Origin: Solea solea | Taxonomy: Eukaryota > Chordata > Actinopteri > Pleuronectiformes > Soleidae | Direction: 5' to 3' | Length of the DNA stretch: 64,000 bases | NCBI RefSeq assembly: GCF_958295425.1 | Contig: NC_081150.1 | Coordinates: 1,630,001-1,694,000, forward strand | Shown here: positions 23,916-39,426 of the stretch, one piece after another | How positions within the stretch are numbered: position 1 is the stretch's first letter | Layout of the letters: every line of letters starts with the position of its first letter | The notes under the pieces: generated by a model | Databases searched by the model: none | What the model saw: only the letters and a program-made list of their open reading frames with translations | What the model was told of the DNA's origin: nothing | Translations under genes and position numbers: made by a program

Positions 23916-24221
23916 TAGAGCTGTAATCAACCAAAGAAATTACTGGTCGACTGAAGCCCTGAAATTTCAACTCAAAATATTGGGCTAATCCAAAATACTG
24001 AAAACAAGGGGGGTGTTCTCTGAAGACACACTGTTACCTGTGAAACAGAGGTGCTCTGAAAACACCCCCATTAGCACTTCCTAGCAATTTCTCCAGATGA
24101 AATCAAATTAACCATAGACTGTATGAAATGAACACGGCAAAAGGTCGACCAATCGAATTTGAGCCGCATCGAGACGTATCGACTCATAAATCGACCAGTC
24201 GACTGAGACTTTACAGCCCTA
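23916..24221. mobile_element. hAT-type element, 306 bp, with 8-bp target duplication
   Basis: Left end TAGAGCTGTAATCAACC; right end, in reverse complement, TAGGGCTGTAAAGTCTCAG. The TIRs are imperfect but clear. A perfect direct repeat CTTAACAT flanks it at 23908-23915 and 24222-24229. Subterminal 'ggtcgactga' and 'cagtcgactga' words form a second inverted pair inside the TIRs. The 8-bp duplication assigns it to hAT. There is no transposase, so it is a non-autonomous copy. Confidence 0.85.
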
Positions 24222-24324
24222 CTTAACATGAAACATGGAAAAAGTTTGACTCTCTCTACTGTAGTAACGCACAAGACAGGAGTTTTATATTTCTTTATTC
24301 TAGTTTGCTGTGGTATATTACAAC

Positions 24325-24450
24325 TAGGGTTGCACATATTAACCTTACGGTATTAACTGGCAACTATTTAGACAATTGATTACTGCTTGACTGAGGTTTT
24401 TAATTAAATAGAAACTAATTCTGTCATTTCATCTTCACAAATGTGGATTT
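24325..24450 (+). mobile_element. hAT-like element left-end fragment
   Basis: It starts TAGGGTTGCACATATTAACC, a terminal sequence type common in fish hAT-like elements, and lies about 100 bp right of the element ending at 24221. No matching right end was found. The right boundary is a guess. Confidence 0.35.
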
Positions 24451-24971
24451 TATTTGTCTTTGTTCCCCAGTGACAGTAAACTGAATATATTTGTTTTAAG
24501 GTTTTTTTACACCCTTTTCTTAATTTTATGAACAGTAAGTTGAAATCAAAAAATATTTTAACATATGGTATTTTTTTCTGTATATTTTTTCATTCAAGGT
24601 GATGAAAAGCATACAATGGTCCTATTTTTTTTAGCTAACTTGAAGATGGATTAGCCACTTCTCTTATCAGTCCTAAAAAGTGAAGCATGGTTGATGTCAC
24701 TGCAAATTTGACAAATGAGTGCAAGCCTGTCTGACATCACGTCTGTGACAAGGACGGCGCCGATCTGTATAGAGGCAATCTGCTTTCTTTCTCCCCTATG
24801 ATAGGAAGCTCTTGCCTGCACAGCATGTTCACACTTTCTATATTTGAAATAGCAAGTGGGGGAGGGGGGACAGCTTGTTTCTTCTCTAAACATCTCATTA
24901 GTCACTTTGTTACAACACCTCACATCTGAAAATGTGTCCCAGGTTTCCTTTTCACTCCACAAGAACAGCCA

Positions 24972-25779
24972 TGGTTGGAAAAACTAACACCAGCCTCGTT
25001 TAGTGCAGTTCAATCTGCACTTGTGTGTTTACCCCCTTTTAGTGTGATTCATTTGTGTGTGTGTGTGTGTGTGTGACCTCTGATGCCCTCTGATGTTCTT
25101 AAACTACAACCATCCACATCCTTAAGTGAGATGAAGTGAGAACCGGGAAGAGAGCCACTGTCTGTGTCTTGGAGACCCCAACTCTTCCTCGTCCACAGGT
25201 AAACTGGCACATAAGCCAAGCATCGACACCATAAAGTGCCACAAAGCCACCAACTTATGGCCAAGGCTCAGGAATTTAGTTTGGAAACCTGCAGCTCAGG
25301 ACACTGAGTCAGTGGTTTTGTGGCACTCCATGAGTCAATGTGTGCTATCTTAGATCTTACCTGTAGAGGAGGAGAAGTTGGGGTCTCCCAGACACAGAGG
25401 ATGGACTGTTTAACAATAAAAATCCTCTAACTATCAATGGTTCTCTTCACTCCTCACTGGAGAATGTGGAACACTGTGGCCGTAGCCACTCCATCACGCC
25501 CGCCCACTGGCCACCAGTTGGTCTTCGGCGTGCTCTTCTTTACCAGTGCAGCAGAACAGATGAACATTAACCTGTTCATGTTCCAGGACGTAGAAATTGC
25601 GAGGGATTTGTCTTTTTACCAGCCCACGTGTCACCGATAACTGAGGGGTATTTGTGACGCATGACTTTCGTTTACAATTTATAGTGTTTGTCTTTGTGAA
25701 CTGAACCAGCTGAAAAACCAAAGAAAAGTATCAGATTTCCATCAGGTGCAGCCCAACAAAGCAGGTGTGAGTGCACCCT
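24972..25779. mobile_element. Possible degraded TIR element of about 800 bp
   Basis: The right end in reverse complement (25779-25761) reads AGGGTGCACTCACACCTGC, 17 of 19 positions like the segment at 39394-39412. The left side carries the exact 16-mer GCCTCGTTTAGTGCAG (24993-25008), also present at 39411-39426 directly after that terminal motif. The two pieces are thus one family, with the left terminus here decayed. The family is not named, and the span could also be two separate fragments. Confidence 0.3.
25053..25074 (+). repeat. (TG)n microsatellite
   Basis: About 11 TG units. Confidence 0.92.
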
Positions 25780-27073
25780 GAGATGCTGTATATCAGAGCC
25801 AGTTGGGTGCAAATAGAAGTGTTTCCCCCCCCTCGGGAGCTGTTATGTGGAACCCAGCTGCCGGAGCTTGTGATCCCTGAGAGCGTCTTGTAATGATGCT
25901 GTGGCCCTCAAGTGGGTCAGTGAAAATAACATGCGCAGATGTTCATGTGGCTCTGTTGCAGGAAACCAATATAATAAGCTGCCACCAATGAACCTGTCAC
26001 ACTGCACGTTCACTCAACTTCCCCTGGTCAGATGAAGCAACAGTGAACAGGGAGTGGGCTCCCAGAAGATCTGTTACTTTATAAGCTTCTCCCAAGAAGA
26101 CACATGAGGACTGAGTGGGAAATGTGTTTGCCATCTTGCAGGCAGAGCATCACTTTATGGATGTCTCGTCTTCTCAGGTAATAAAAGTCCAAGGCATTAA
26201 AGGGCCGAGGGGAGAGGAGGAGATCTGCATGCAGCACAGAATGGAGGAAGTGCTCAAAGACCCAGCAAAGGGTTTAAGAAGGTAAGCAGCATTAATGAAA
26301 CTCCCACACTGTTCTGTTTCCCATTTGATGGAAGGCTCTGTCTAAGAGGTGAGTGGAAATCATGAGGCCTGCACAGAAGGCTTAAGCAGAGCAGTCTCTT
26401 ATAAAGTCAAATTACAGAGTAAAGTCTTGTCAGTGCGTCTGACATGATCTGCTCTCAATAACACATGTAACATGACGGAACGAGGCCCGTGCAAATTATT
26501 ATTATTATTATTTTCATCACAGCTCATTGGCTGCTTTCATGAGCCTTTGTGTAACTATGATGTGTGATCAGCGATTCTCAATGACTGGTCTGTGGAGCAC
26601 ATATCCTGCCAGTGCCTTCACTTCAACAGTCTGTCTCTAATCTCATCAACACTCTCACACAATGACAGATGAATTACAAATTGGTTATGAACCTAGAAAC
26701 AGGCTTAACAGCTCCAACCCGTCTGAAGCAGTCCACAGTTTTGACACATTTATGTGACAGACATATCGCCTCCATAAGCTTAAATAAAACGAAGGATTTT
26801 AAATAAATAGACCAATCAGGGACCTTCTCTCCAGCCTATTGCAACAGCAAGTCTAATGTCTTTGCAGTTGTTATTTTTATTTTGTTTAACATAAAAAAAG
26901 AGCATTGTAGAAAAATTAAAATGGCTTTTAAATCCAATTACTATTGCATGTAAATGTTCAATTAGGCCCAAATCTGGCTAAATGAAGTACTCCTGGAAAT
27001 AGCAGCTTTTTTTTGCACTGGTGAGGACACCAAATCTATGCTTTGCCACCTTAAAGAATTCAATGTTGTTACG

Positions 27074-27226
27074 ACAAATGTAAATAGTCTGTATTTATAC
27101 AGCACTTTTTCCAGTCTTGATGGCCACTCAATGCTGCTTTACAGTTTTGCCATTCACCCATTCACTCACACTTTCATGCAGCACATCTATGTACAGTGCA
27201 TTTTCACTCATACACACGATTTAATA
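27074..27226 (-). mobile_element. tRNA-derived SINE (second family), 3' part, minus strand
   Basis: Read on the minus strand, the end runs '...aagactggaaaaagtgctgt', then 'ataaatacagactatttac'. This corresponds to the 3' end of a very common fish SINE ending in 'aagcgctatataaat' and 'ccatttacc'. On the plus strand the words 'ccattcacccattcactcac' and 'gctgctttacag' match the copy at 55594-55827 in opposite orientation. The head with the tRNA-like B box is missing here but is seen at 61755. Confidence 0.6.
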
Positions 27227-29164
27227 CACGACAAGCAAAGCAATATTTTCATAACTTCTGTTGCATTTTAACAACAGAAAATGCCTAATACTACACTGAC
27301 GCGCTGGAAAGGGAGCATATCGAGCATATCGCCCCCACCTTTTTTTGGGTTGTCATATCATAAAACCTTAGATCTTAGTACTAGTATTACAAAAACAATA
27401 CTATTTATCACTTTCCAGGTGACACTAAAATGTGAATGAACCTTTGTGTCATTGACTAGTTAATTTTCCGTGCAACATTGTTATTCTCCATTGATCCAGC
27501 CATCACTGCCTCTCCATCTCTCTCTCTCCCTCTCTCCATCAACAACAGATGGAATTGCACCTGTTTGTTCATAGTCAAAACATCCATAAAGTTTATGACC
27601 ATAGAAGAGTCTGCAGTCCTATGCCGTCCTGTCCCGCCATTGATAATTTACCTTCTGCTGCTTTTCCATTATTTTATTGAGCTTTTTTCCTAATGTAGGC
27701 CATTTTAATGTAATGTCTGAAAAGACTTCTCTTAATCTACTCTTGTGTTTCACATTTACGACTTTGCATTAATTACCGATGTTTTCTTTAATGTACCATG
27801 TACACTGAATACTGTAAATGTGACTTGAACAATGTTAAGAAGCCATTACTTCAGAGCTAGCAGTAATAAAGCAGGTTAAGAGAGTGTCAATTCATGGACT
27901 GGAAAAGACCATACAGGAGATAATAATGCTTTGTAGTAGATGAGCCGACAAATGTATAAACTAAGCTTTGAGTACCCTGCACTGAGTCCACTGGGCACTT
28001 AACAAATTAAGCTATGAAATGTATGCAGTAAGTTAGAGATTTCTCTTGGACACGGCTAAAAGGGCCATCATTATCAGATGGCTGTATGCTGGTGAAAACA
28101 TCTCCCAGACTTCAAAGCTCAGATAGTAATATGACTTTACAGACACTAATGGGATTAAATTGCAGTTCCGTAAAAAAAAGGCGTATCCTGGCAACAGTTT
28201 ATTATCAAGAGAACTGTGAGACGATTGCCCAGAGCAGCAAAGTTTCCACCTTTGTTAGACTTTTTTTTTTTTTTAAACTCTTCTTCTTGTTGAAGAGGCA
28301 TCTCTTTTTCTCACATTACATAATGGCTGCTGTCTGGAATTAAGTCATTCTCTGTGCAGGTTCTTACCCTAACAGGCGCCACAAGTACTTAAAGGCAATT
28401 GAAAAGGCGTAAGAGATAGGTTGATTCAATAGCCTGTTTTTTTTTTTTTCTCATCCCTGTCTGCTCCCATTGTTGATATCTCCAGAATGCACACAAAAGG
28501 ATGGCAGGCTGCAGCCTGAAAATAGCTGTATGGCAAGTGGAGCATCCTGGGAGTAATTGAGAGAAGTGGCAGTGGAAGTGACACAAAGATTAAGCGATTA
28601 ACGTCCCGTAGTAGAAGGAAGCCGGGAGCTGTGGCTGAAATAGGATAGATGCCAGCTGGATACAGTGAATTATACACTCAGATGTGGAGAGCTTTGCACC
28701 TGTTCAAACTTGAGTGAGTCTTTCTTTTGGAAGTGGGCATCGTGGATGAAGTGCAGCGAGCCAAAGCAGGTGATGAAATGTCTTTTCTTATTCTGCCCTG
28801 GATGAAGCACGTAAATGGATGGAATTTTAACCATGCTGAGTCTTGACTAGGGTTTCTCGGTGTGTTGTGTGGATGGGACTGTGTGATTATATGGGAAATG
28901 GTGGTCTTTGCTGCAAGGGCAGTGGGTTCATCTATTATCGAGGGCATTTTTAAAACCACCTTCAACATGTCAACTCCACAAAAAAGGAATCACTACAAAG
29001 CAAAAATGAAACACGCCTGCTCTACATTTACTCTCACACCAGACTTGTTTTTAAGTTTTTCAACATGATATTAGATTTTTGACGATGTGTTTTTCTCTGT
29101 GGTGGCTTAATCATTAGGCAGTTGAGTGGGAAATCAGAATCATTATGTTTGGCTGTCCCCCACA
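27227..29164. other. Unique sequence, no gene seen
   Basis: It holds a CT-rich stretch near 27511-27535 and T runs near 28260 and 28439. No transposon or exon is recognised. Confidence 0.45.
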
Positions 29165-29415
29165 CTGCCTGTTTTTAAATCAAACCTCAAAACACACTTA
29201 TTTATTCCTTGGCATTTGGCTCAGCATGAGAGTTGCCCATTTTAATCCATCTTTTTTTTCCTATTGGTCTTAACACTTTTTATTATTTTAATGTCCTGTT
29301 TGTTTTAAGGTGGTGTTAGTGTTTTCTTGGGTTGTTTTTATGTCTAACTGTACAGCACTTTGGTCAACTTTGTTGTTTTTAAATGTGTTTTATAAATAAA
29401 TTTGGATTGGAATTA
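29165..29415 (+). mobile_element. L2-type LINE, 3' end remnant
   Basis: The first 70 bp translate in frame as LPVFKSNLKTHLFIPWHLA, matching the extreme C-terminus of L2-like LINE ORF2 proteins (the 'FKSxLKTHLF' signature). This is followed by a T-rich 3' UTR and the typical tail 'tgtacagcactttggtcaac' ... 'gttttataaataaatttgg'. The rest of the element is absent, as expected for 5'-truncated LINE insertions. Clade assignment is from memory. Confidence 0.7.
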
Positions 29416-30443
29416 AAATGACCCTGCATCAATTTAATAAGACAAAGTATGATGATGCACAGAACAGAACAAGTCTACAGGTTTTGTTATTTTCTTAATA
29501 TTTTAACTTATGTCTGTGCATGTTTTGAAAAAAGATGCTTCAAGTTTTGTGATTAGGGTTTTTAATGTTTACTAATTAATAAACCAATAATGCACATCAA
29601 TCAATGTCTGATGTAAAGCCAGTAGAAGTGGCCTCTGAGCTGCACTTTGGCTAAGGCACAGCACTACACCATGGGCAGAGGAGAGTGCACCTACAGCCAT
29701 GATGCTTGCGCTGCTTGTATACCAATATTTACTCTGTGATAAAATCTCTCCTCTGGATGTAAACCCCATTTATGTGCATTGCTTATTAACTAATTTAACT
29801 AAAAGTTAATGGACACAAAATGTGACCCCAATTTTCATATTGTTTGGCGGGCACAACATGTATGTGCTGGAGCACAAGTACATACGATAACTGACTTGTT
29901 GTATGTAATGTTGTACTGAAGCCTGTGAAACAGCTTTGTCAGTCTTACACTGAAGAAGTATTGCTCAGGCAGTTCAGGGAACACCGATGGTAGTACATTG
30001 CTCCTTTAAAGACTATAACTTAGAGCAGGACACTGTTCCACGGACACACCAGCATCACTATCTTTTATAGGCCTCTTCCTTATCGTTAAATCACTTGCAC
30101 ACGGCCAGTTCTCTAGTGAGCCTTAGCGATGGCAGGAGCCGTGGTTGCTAAGAGATTTGTGGCACATTTGCAAAGCCTCAATAGGGAAGTGTACATTCTT
30201 CTGCGGCTTTATGTGGAGTGCGGTGAGTGTAGTGTGGATGGGCCATGGGCTGGAGGGAAACAGCTCTGCAGATGGTGGTATCAGTGGGGCTCCTGGCAGC
30301 AGTGGTGCTCAAAAAGAAAACGCCCACAGGAGTTTCCTTGTGTAGCACTCAGGTGGGATAAAGGGCAGCCTTATGGAGGGTCCCCACTGTAGCTCACTGT
30401 AAACTGTCAGCTGCTGGGATAAATGGACAGTATAGTCTGTTTC
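29416..30443. other. Unique sequence, no gene seen
   Basis: No repeat or exon is recognised. Two overlapping open frames at 30129-30392 have ordinary composition and no recognisable domain. Confidence 0.45.
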
Positions 30444-30700
30444 TGGGGCTGCAACTATTTTTTTTTTCCATTTCATTTGGTCCATAAAAATGCAGAAACT
30501 TATGGAAAATGTTGATCTGCGCTTTTCAAACCTCAACATGAGGAAGTCTTTTCTACAAACCAAAGATATACTGGAAACAGTCACACAGGAACTGAAAATG
30601 TTAAAAAGAAGCTTAAATAAACTAACTTTAATACTAAAAACTAAAATATGTGTAGATTAATTTAGTAATTGCCTAAATATTGACTATCATTGCAGCCCAA
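30444..30700. mobile_element. hAT-type MITE, diverged, TAGAGCTGCAAC family
   Basis: Left end TGGGGCTGCAACTATTTT and right end GCAGCCCAA (reverse complement TTGGGCTGCAATGATAGTC). Inside are words shared with 15929-16264: 'ggaaaatgttgatc', 'ctacaaaccaaagat' and 'aaaagaagctt'. No target duplication is readable. The copy is old. Confidence 0.6.
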
Positions 30701-31804
30701 ACTAACACATTTCCCCTCTATTCTAAAGCTGCTATTACTGTGATGGACATTGCACTATTGCAATGTGCTCATACTAGATAGAGATATAAATACACCAAGG
30801 CACATACTGCCAATCACACGGTTTTGCCAATTTTTTTATACAGCTCTCTTCAGTATGTTTCATAACAAATCTGCACACATTTGTTATTATCATGTTATCC
30901 AAGTTTAACACAAAACCAATAATATGAAACTTGGAGAGTGAGCACTTGGACAGAGATTAGTTGTGAGAGTAGAAGTACTGTAGCTACATGAAGGTGGAAG
31001 TCACTCCTTCAAGGTCCACCCAGAGCATTTCAGCCAGGACCTGCCCATGCGCCACGTGGCCCATGTTGCACGTTTAGACATGCCACGTGGCGTCGGTGTA
31101 AGTTGTGAATTTTCTCTCTCATATGGGCTTGTGAATGTATTGGCAGAAGTTGCAGTGAAAGTGTGTGCACAAAACTTAGTCACAGTGTTTGTTTTGAGGC
31201 CATGGAAGTTTTTTCACTGGAGTTTGCTGTGTATCTTGCCTTGTTTACTTTGCATTTGGTCTGATAGGCTACTATAAATACACATACTGTAGGTAGAGGT
31301 GAATACAAGGGCAACAGAAGATGTCTCTTGCCTCGTTTTCTTTTAAATCTTGAGGGAAAACAGAGAAAAGTCTTTTGAAGAGTTGCACACGTGGAAGAAA
31401 TAATACGCAGCTATTGAGTACAGGCTGCAGCATGTACAAAATCATTACACCTGATGAAAGGCTCGGCAACATACCTGACACTCCCTGATGGCAGACACAA
31501 CAGCAACACCGTCAACACTACGACAGACCAACAACAGCCAAATTAGCACATATACTCGCGCACCTGCAGACCTGTGTCCATTTCCACCGACACAGCAGCC
31601 TCAAATGTGTCTCAGTGAATCTCTGAGACAACTGAACATCAGCTCAAGTCCATTTTTAGTTCAGTTTCAGCAAAAAGGTACATCAATGTGTCATCACTGA
31701 GGCTTATGTGACTGAAGTCCAACACAATCGTGTGAGTCACGAGTGCAGGTTTCAGAATAATAGCTCTATTTGAACCTTTCTATTCCTAAAATATGTCGTG
31801 TGAC
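30701..31804. other. Unique sequence, no gene seen
   Basis: About 1.1 kb. I see nothing that supports a gene or repeat. Confidence 0.45.
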
Positions 31805-32183
31805 TAGGGCTGGACTATAGAGAAACATTTTATTGTAATAAAACGTTTTGAAGTCAGTCAGTTATGATAATTATCTCAACATAATTAAAGATGCCCCTGT
31901 GATGGACTGGCAGACAGTCCAGGGTGCATCCCACCTTTAACCCTGTGTCGGTGGGTCTGGCTCCAGCAGCCCCGTGACACTCATGTGGCAGAGAGATGAA
32001 TAAATGATGAATATGTAAAAGGCAAATAAAATAGTTTATGTCAGACAAAAGCAAACACAATTGTGATTGCATGTGTTTTTCTTACAGTATGTTTGCATAA
32101 GGTATTAGCATTGACAACCTGTTTCATTGCTATTAATGACAATTATATTGTAATTATTGTTATTAAATTACTGCCCAACCCTA
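31805..32183. mobile_element. TIR element (TAGGGCTGGAC end) split by a V-SINE
   Basis: Left end TAGGGCTGGACTATAGAG; right end ACTGCCCAACCCTA, reverse complement TAGGGTTGGGCAGT. These ends belong to a hAT-like family common in fish whose consensus end is near TAGGGCTGGGCGATA. The body between 31890 and about 32010 is a V-SINE, so the element is older than that insertion. Without it the element is about 260 bp. No target duplication was found. Confidence 0.55.
31890..32010 (+). mobile_element. V-SINE tail fragment inside a TIR element
   Basis: It contains 'cctgtgatggactggcagac', 'gtccagggtgcatccc', 'ctggctccagcagccccgtg' and ends with a 'gatgaataaatgatgaat' tail repeat. The head is missing. 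It sits wholly within the element at 31805-32183. Confidence 0.7.
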
Positions 32184-33905
32184 TAACTAAACATTATACT
32201 TATACTCTGAGAAGTGAGATAATGGTTATACTGTTTCAGAGGTGTTGTTTGAGCTGTTCAGAAACAGAAATATCATAAGTAAGAAACACAGGGCTCTACA
32301 TTCCTGAAATGGGGCACAGATGCAAATATGAGCAAAATCTGCAGGCGCAAACATAAATGGGTGTGACCGGCCTTTTTGTTTCTGAGGATTTTTTGGTGAA
32401 TACAGGCACAAACCCATCACAGCGAGGCGCAGCTGGGTGTAAAGTGACAGAGAGGCTGAATATTTTATTAGTGCGGAAATGCAGAATCAGCAGATGGAGC
32501 CAGGCCGAGTTTCTGTAATGACCAATCACACAAGCTCCTCTTCTCACCTTAAACAGCAGCAACATAGGGTGGGGGGGGGGGGGGGGGGGGGTGGAGCTGA
32601 TGTCCCAGAGGGAGGAAACAAAGTTACAAAAAAATAAAAAAACAGCACAAAAATACACCTCCCCAAACGCAGTAGAAGGTTGGTCAGTGATCAGTGAGGC
32701 TGATTATAGTTGTGCAAATAATTAGGTTATGAACTCTGCTCTCTCTCTGCTCTGCTGCATATTTGAAAACAACACACATGTGCTTTTGTAGTACATTTGA
32801 CACGACTTCATGTTAACTAAGTAATTCATTCACTGTGCAGATAACCAAGCTGTGCCAGCTGGATTTCAGAGCTCAAATACTACTGTACATCCTGCATGTC
32901 ATGGAGAAAACAATAGAAAACAATCCACAGGGTTTCCCTGCCTCTATTGTACTGCAAGTATGTTCCGATCACATATTGTCACCATTCTAAAATGGCCACA
33001 GTGGTCAGTTTGACCTTTGTTATTTACATACTATTTTAAAAGTCAGAAAAAAATGAATTCTTTAAATCTTAGGATGCAGGTACACACAAAAAAAAAAAAC
33101 TGCCGCAATAGCCACCTTAGTAGTTCTAGTGTTAATGGTTTTCATTAGTACATCTTGCCACTGTGTGGAGGTTCAGCTCTCACTGTCCAGCAGCAGCTTT
33201 GTTCTTCTAATTATGGGTCAGTTCAGGTCTTACAGGAAGCAGTGGAGTCAGATCCAGCATTGATTTAGAGATATTTGCAGATAACAGCTCAGTTTATACT
33301 GAAGCATACTTTCCCTATTTTTAATCTGGCGTAAAAGAGACCTGCACATGATTCTGCTCCTGCTGCATGATGTTAAGAAACCATGCATTAACTTTGCTGA
33401 ATTCTGCAATGACAATATCATTTGGTTGAAATTACACGATACAAATAAAAGTGTTTTTTGGTTATGTATTGACTGACAGTACACAACAATGTCTTTATCA
33501 TAACACAAAATACTTGATTATTCAGTTTATCAGAAATAATACTCGCTCAACTCATTTGAAGACAAATACTTTTCACTGGACTGGCAATGTAAGGTAAGAT
33601 GGACTCAAGCTTTCAGCCAAATTTAATGGAGCATAAAGAACAATATTTGCCTCAGATTATTTAAGTGTTTGTGATTGTGGTTGTGCACATGTGGATGAAA
33701 TGAAAACCGATATGTGACACGATGCATGCATTCAAGAGCAGCTTTCTTCAGAACTAAAACCAGACCTCCACCATCACTTGGATACACTGAACTATTTTCA
33801 GTAATTTGTGAAAATGAATGTACATTTATAAAGGTTATTATTGGTTTCCTGAGATCAAACACTGTATATTGCACATTTAACACAGGTACGGATAGGTGGT
33901 GACAA
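32184..33905. other. Unique sequence with a G21 tract, no gene seen
   Basis: The only marked feature is the G run at 32571-32591. A minus-strand frame across it reads poly-proline and is an artefact. Confidence 0.45.
32571..32591 (+). repeat. G21 homopolymer
   Basis: Twenty-one consecutive G on the plus strand, preceded by GGGT and followed by TGG. Long G runs are rare in AT-rich fish DNA and can form intramolecular G-quadruplexes. Confidence 0.9.
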
Positions 33906-33965
33906 GGGATGTCCTAATCCTGATCTTCAGTATTGGAATGGAGATGATCTGGGCTTTCAGCTTCA
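33906..33965 (+). mobile_element. hAT-type element end fragment, second copy
   Basis: It opens AAGGGATGTCCTAATCCTG and is similar over about 55 bp to the fragment at 22926-22980. No right end is seen. Confidence 0.45.
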
Positions 33966-34089
33966 TATCCTCTTTCCAATCCTTCACGCCATCGGAATTT
34001 ATTTTATATGACCTGTAGGCTGTAATTGATATTATTGGTCTGATTTTAATATGATGCATATTTTGATTTATTTATCTCTGTCTTTTCTG

Positions 34090-34109
34090 CACACACACAC
34101 ACACACACA
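34090..34109 (+). repeat. (CA)n microsatellite
   Basis: About 10 CA units. Confidence 0.9.
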
Positions 34110-34399
34110 ATATTTTTGGTCACAGTTAAACAACATGTTGTACACAAACACAGCGCTGTTTAGCTGGAGAGCTGATCACACCCCCGCTCTCCCCGTCTGC
34201 CTCTACCTGCGGTACCCGCAGCCTCACAGCAGGGGGTCTACACTGAATTCAAGCGAGCCGTGTGGCTCATCTGAGAAATCTGGTTTCACTGTGATCCATG
34301 CATTTGTGTTTCAAAACAAAATAGACAGCAAAAGTTATCTTTCACCGTAGTTTCAGTGTCTCAAGTCTAAGCTTTCAAAAGATTATATATAAGATTTAT

Positions 34400-34413
34400 T
34401 TATATATACATAA

Positions 34414-34445
<32 letters not shown>
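34400..34445. repeat. (TA)n microsatellite
   Basis: Interrupted TA tract; the longest pure run is about 26 bp. Confidence 0.9.
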
Positions 34446-34447
<2 letters not shown>

Positions 34448-36439
34448 ATTTGTTATTTTAGCAATGCTATAATGACTATGTAGTTTAATTTATCCTTTAT
34501 TGGAACATACATATAGGAAACCTGTATGCAGTTTTAAAATGACACAGTACAACGGCACTCCCTCTCGTGGAAAATGAGCAGGATACAAGTGTGGGGTCGC
34601 AGATGGGAAATCAAACGGCATTTTAACAGATCAAACATTCCCTCACCAGAGGAGAAACTAAACACCTGAGTTTTAAGATGCAGCCCTTGCTCTCAGTCCA
34701 GCGGCCATGAGAGGAGGGAGGAGCCGGGTGTTTGAAGGCGGGACAAAGGGAGCTGTTCTTCAGCCTACAGAGATGAGGAGAAAGTGTTTCTGATCTCTTG
34801 TTACACTTCATTTGAGTCTTTGAATGCATTCTCTGGATCTAATTGTTCTGTCGCTGAGGGGTAATCGGATCACTTAGAAGCAGAATACAATTCTTGATTT
34901 AATGAGTGTGTGCGTGCGTTGCCTTGTATTCATTTACATCTTTCAAGGATGGTCCAGTGTCTCCAGGTGTTGTATTGTTTTGTAATTCCATCCCTTGGCC
35001 TCTAGACATCAGTTGATATATACAGACACTGTTTGTCAATCAGCTCATTAGTGCTTTGTTTTTACGGTCTTGCAGGTCATTATCTTACTGAATGAAAATG
35101 TATCTTCAAAAAACAACACATGCTTTCTGTATGTCACAGACAGCTGCAGGAAATCATGCTGTTTAATAACTCAAAGAAAGTGATAAAACAAACACACACA
35201 CTTATGCATACAGAGTGTGATAGTGTGCTTTAAATGATACAATAAGCAAATAAATGAAAAACATGACTAACGTTCACGTCATGATCAGATACTAAAGCCT
35301 CACCCTGTGGGACTGCTATACTTACATGACACACCTGGAAACTGAGGAACTAAAATTTCACAAATTTTGCTGACTGGATTCTTATAGTGCTGGGCGGAAC
35401 CTGTTCATATCAAAATGTTGTGTTTGTTTTTTTTTTTAAATCACAAAACACTGTTCGACAGGGGACCCTTTTCACTGCTGCACCACACATGCCAATTAAG
35501 GGATTAGATGAAAAAGTAACTGTGGTAGTAACTGCAGCCATAAAACATGTATTAGAGTACCAATATTTGCAGTTACACACATACAATGAATTGCACCGCT
35601 CCCTCTCGACCAAAAGTACACACACGTGCAAAACTGTGCCCCTCCCCACGCATAAAAAAATATTGTTGAAATTTAAAAAAAAATACCATACATGATATAA
35701 ATATTTGGTCATACCACCTAGCACTTCAATTTTATTTTTTTTAAATATCAATCCTTACATAAAGACCTCCTCCCACGACATTCACAATTCCAACAGAACA
35801 TTCACCATTAACTTTGACCCACTTAAAGGCTTCAACTGTTGGAATAGAATAATTAAGTGTTAATTAACTAATTAACATTAACATTAGTGATAGATAGACT
35901 ATGTTTGATTCACTAGCAAGTAGAGTATATACTAAAGACAGTTTAGTGGCAGAGACTAATACAGGTTATTGCTATCACATCATACAACCACAAAGCTATA
36001 AACTGTATTTACACACATGTCCTCATGTATGGTATTAAAAAAACACTAGAGATGTTTGTGTTGCAGTCATAACCAAGGACACAAGGTTGAGGTAATAAAT
36101 AATAGATCAGATTAAAAGTCAGTGGTAGTCGTGTGGTAAATCTAATCCAGCACTGACGGAATGAGTGACAGTCTAAACGCTAGCATTTATTGCCTATCAA
36201 AATAATCTCCCTCTCTCACACACACATCCACTTGGAAAGGCCACTGAATCTTCAAGTTCTCAATCCAGCTATGACGCACCCTGGATTTCACACTTAATAC
36301 CATCCAGCCACTGAATTAGATGGCTACAAATGAACAAACTCCAGTGTCACAGAGGTATTTGTGTGAAGTCGATCAAGTGGAACTCACTATGACTACACTG
36401 TTAACTGCTGTTATCCTGACGGGTTTTCAGCCTGGCACA

Positions 36440-39393
<2,954 letters not shown>

Positions 39394-39426
39394 AGGGTGC
39401 ATTCACACCCGCCTCGTTTAGTGCAG
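39394..39426 (+). mobile_element. TIR-element end fragment (AGGGTGCATTCACACC)
   Basis: AGGGTGCATTCACACCCGC followed by GCCTCGTTTAGTGCAG. Both parts recur in the possible element at 24972-25779, which supports a shared family. The right extent is unknown. Confidence 0.35.

Larger units (their letters stand above)
24451..27073. other. Mostly unique sequence, no gene seen
   Basis: It contains a TG tract at 25053-25074, a possible degraded TIR element at 24972-25779 and an ATT tract near 26495. A 36-nt segment at 26142-26177 is bounded by splice-like sites and is discussed as a finding. No gene is supported. Confidence 0.4.

Noticed and set aside
32296..32658. 120-codon minus-strand frame with poly-proline
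   Set aside because: The proline run is the G21 homopolymer read on the other strand; the rest has no domain.
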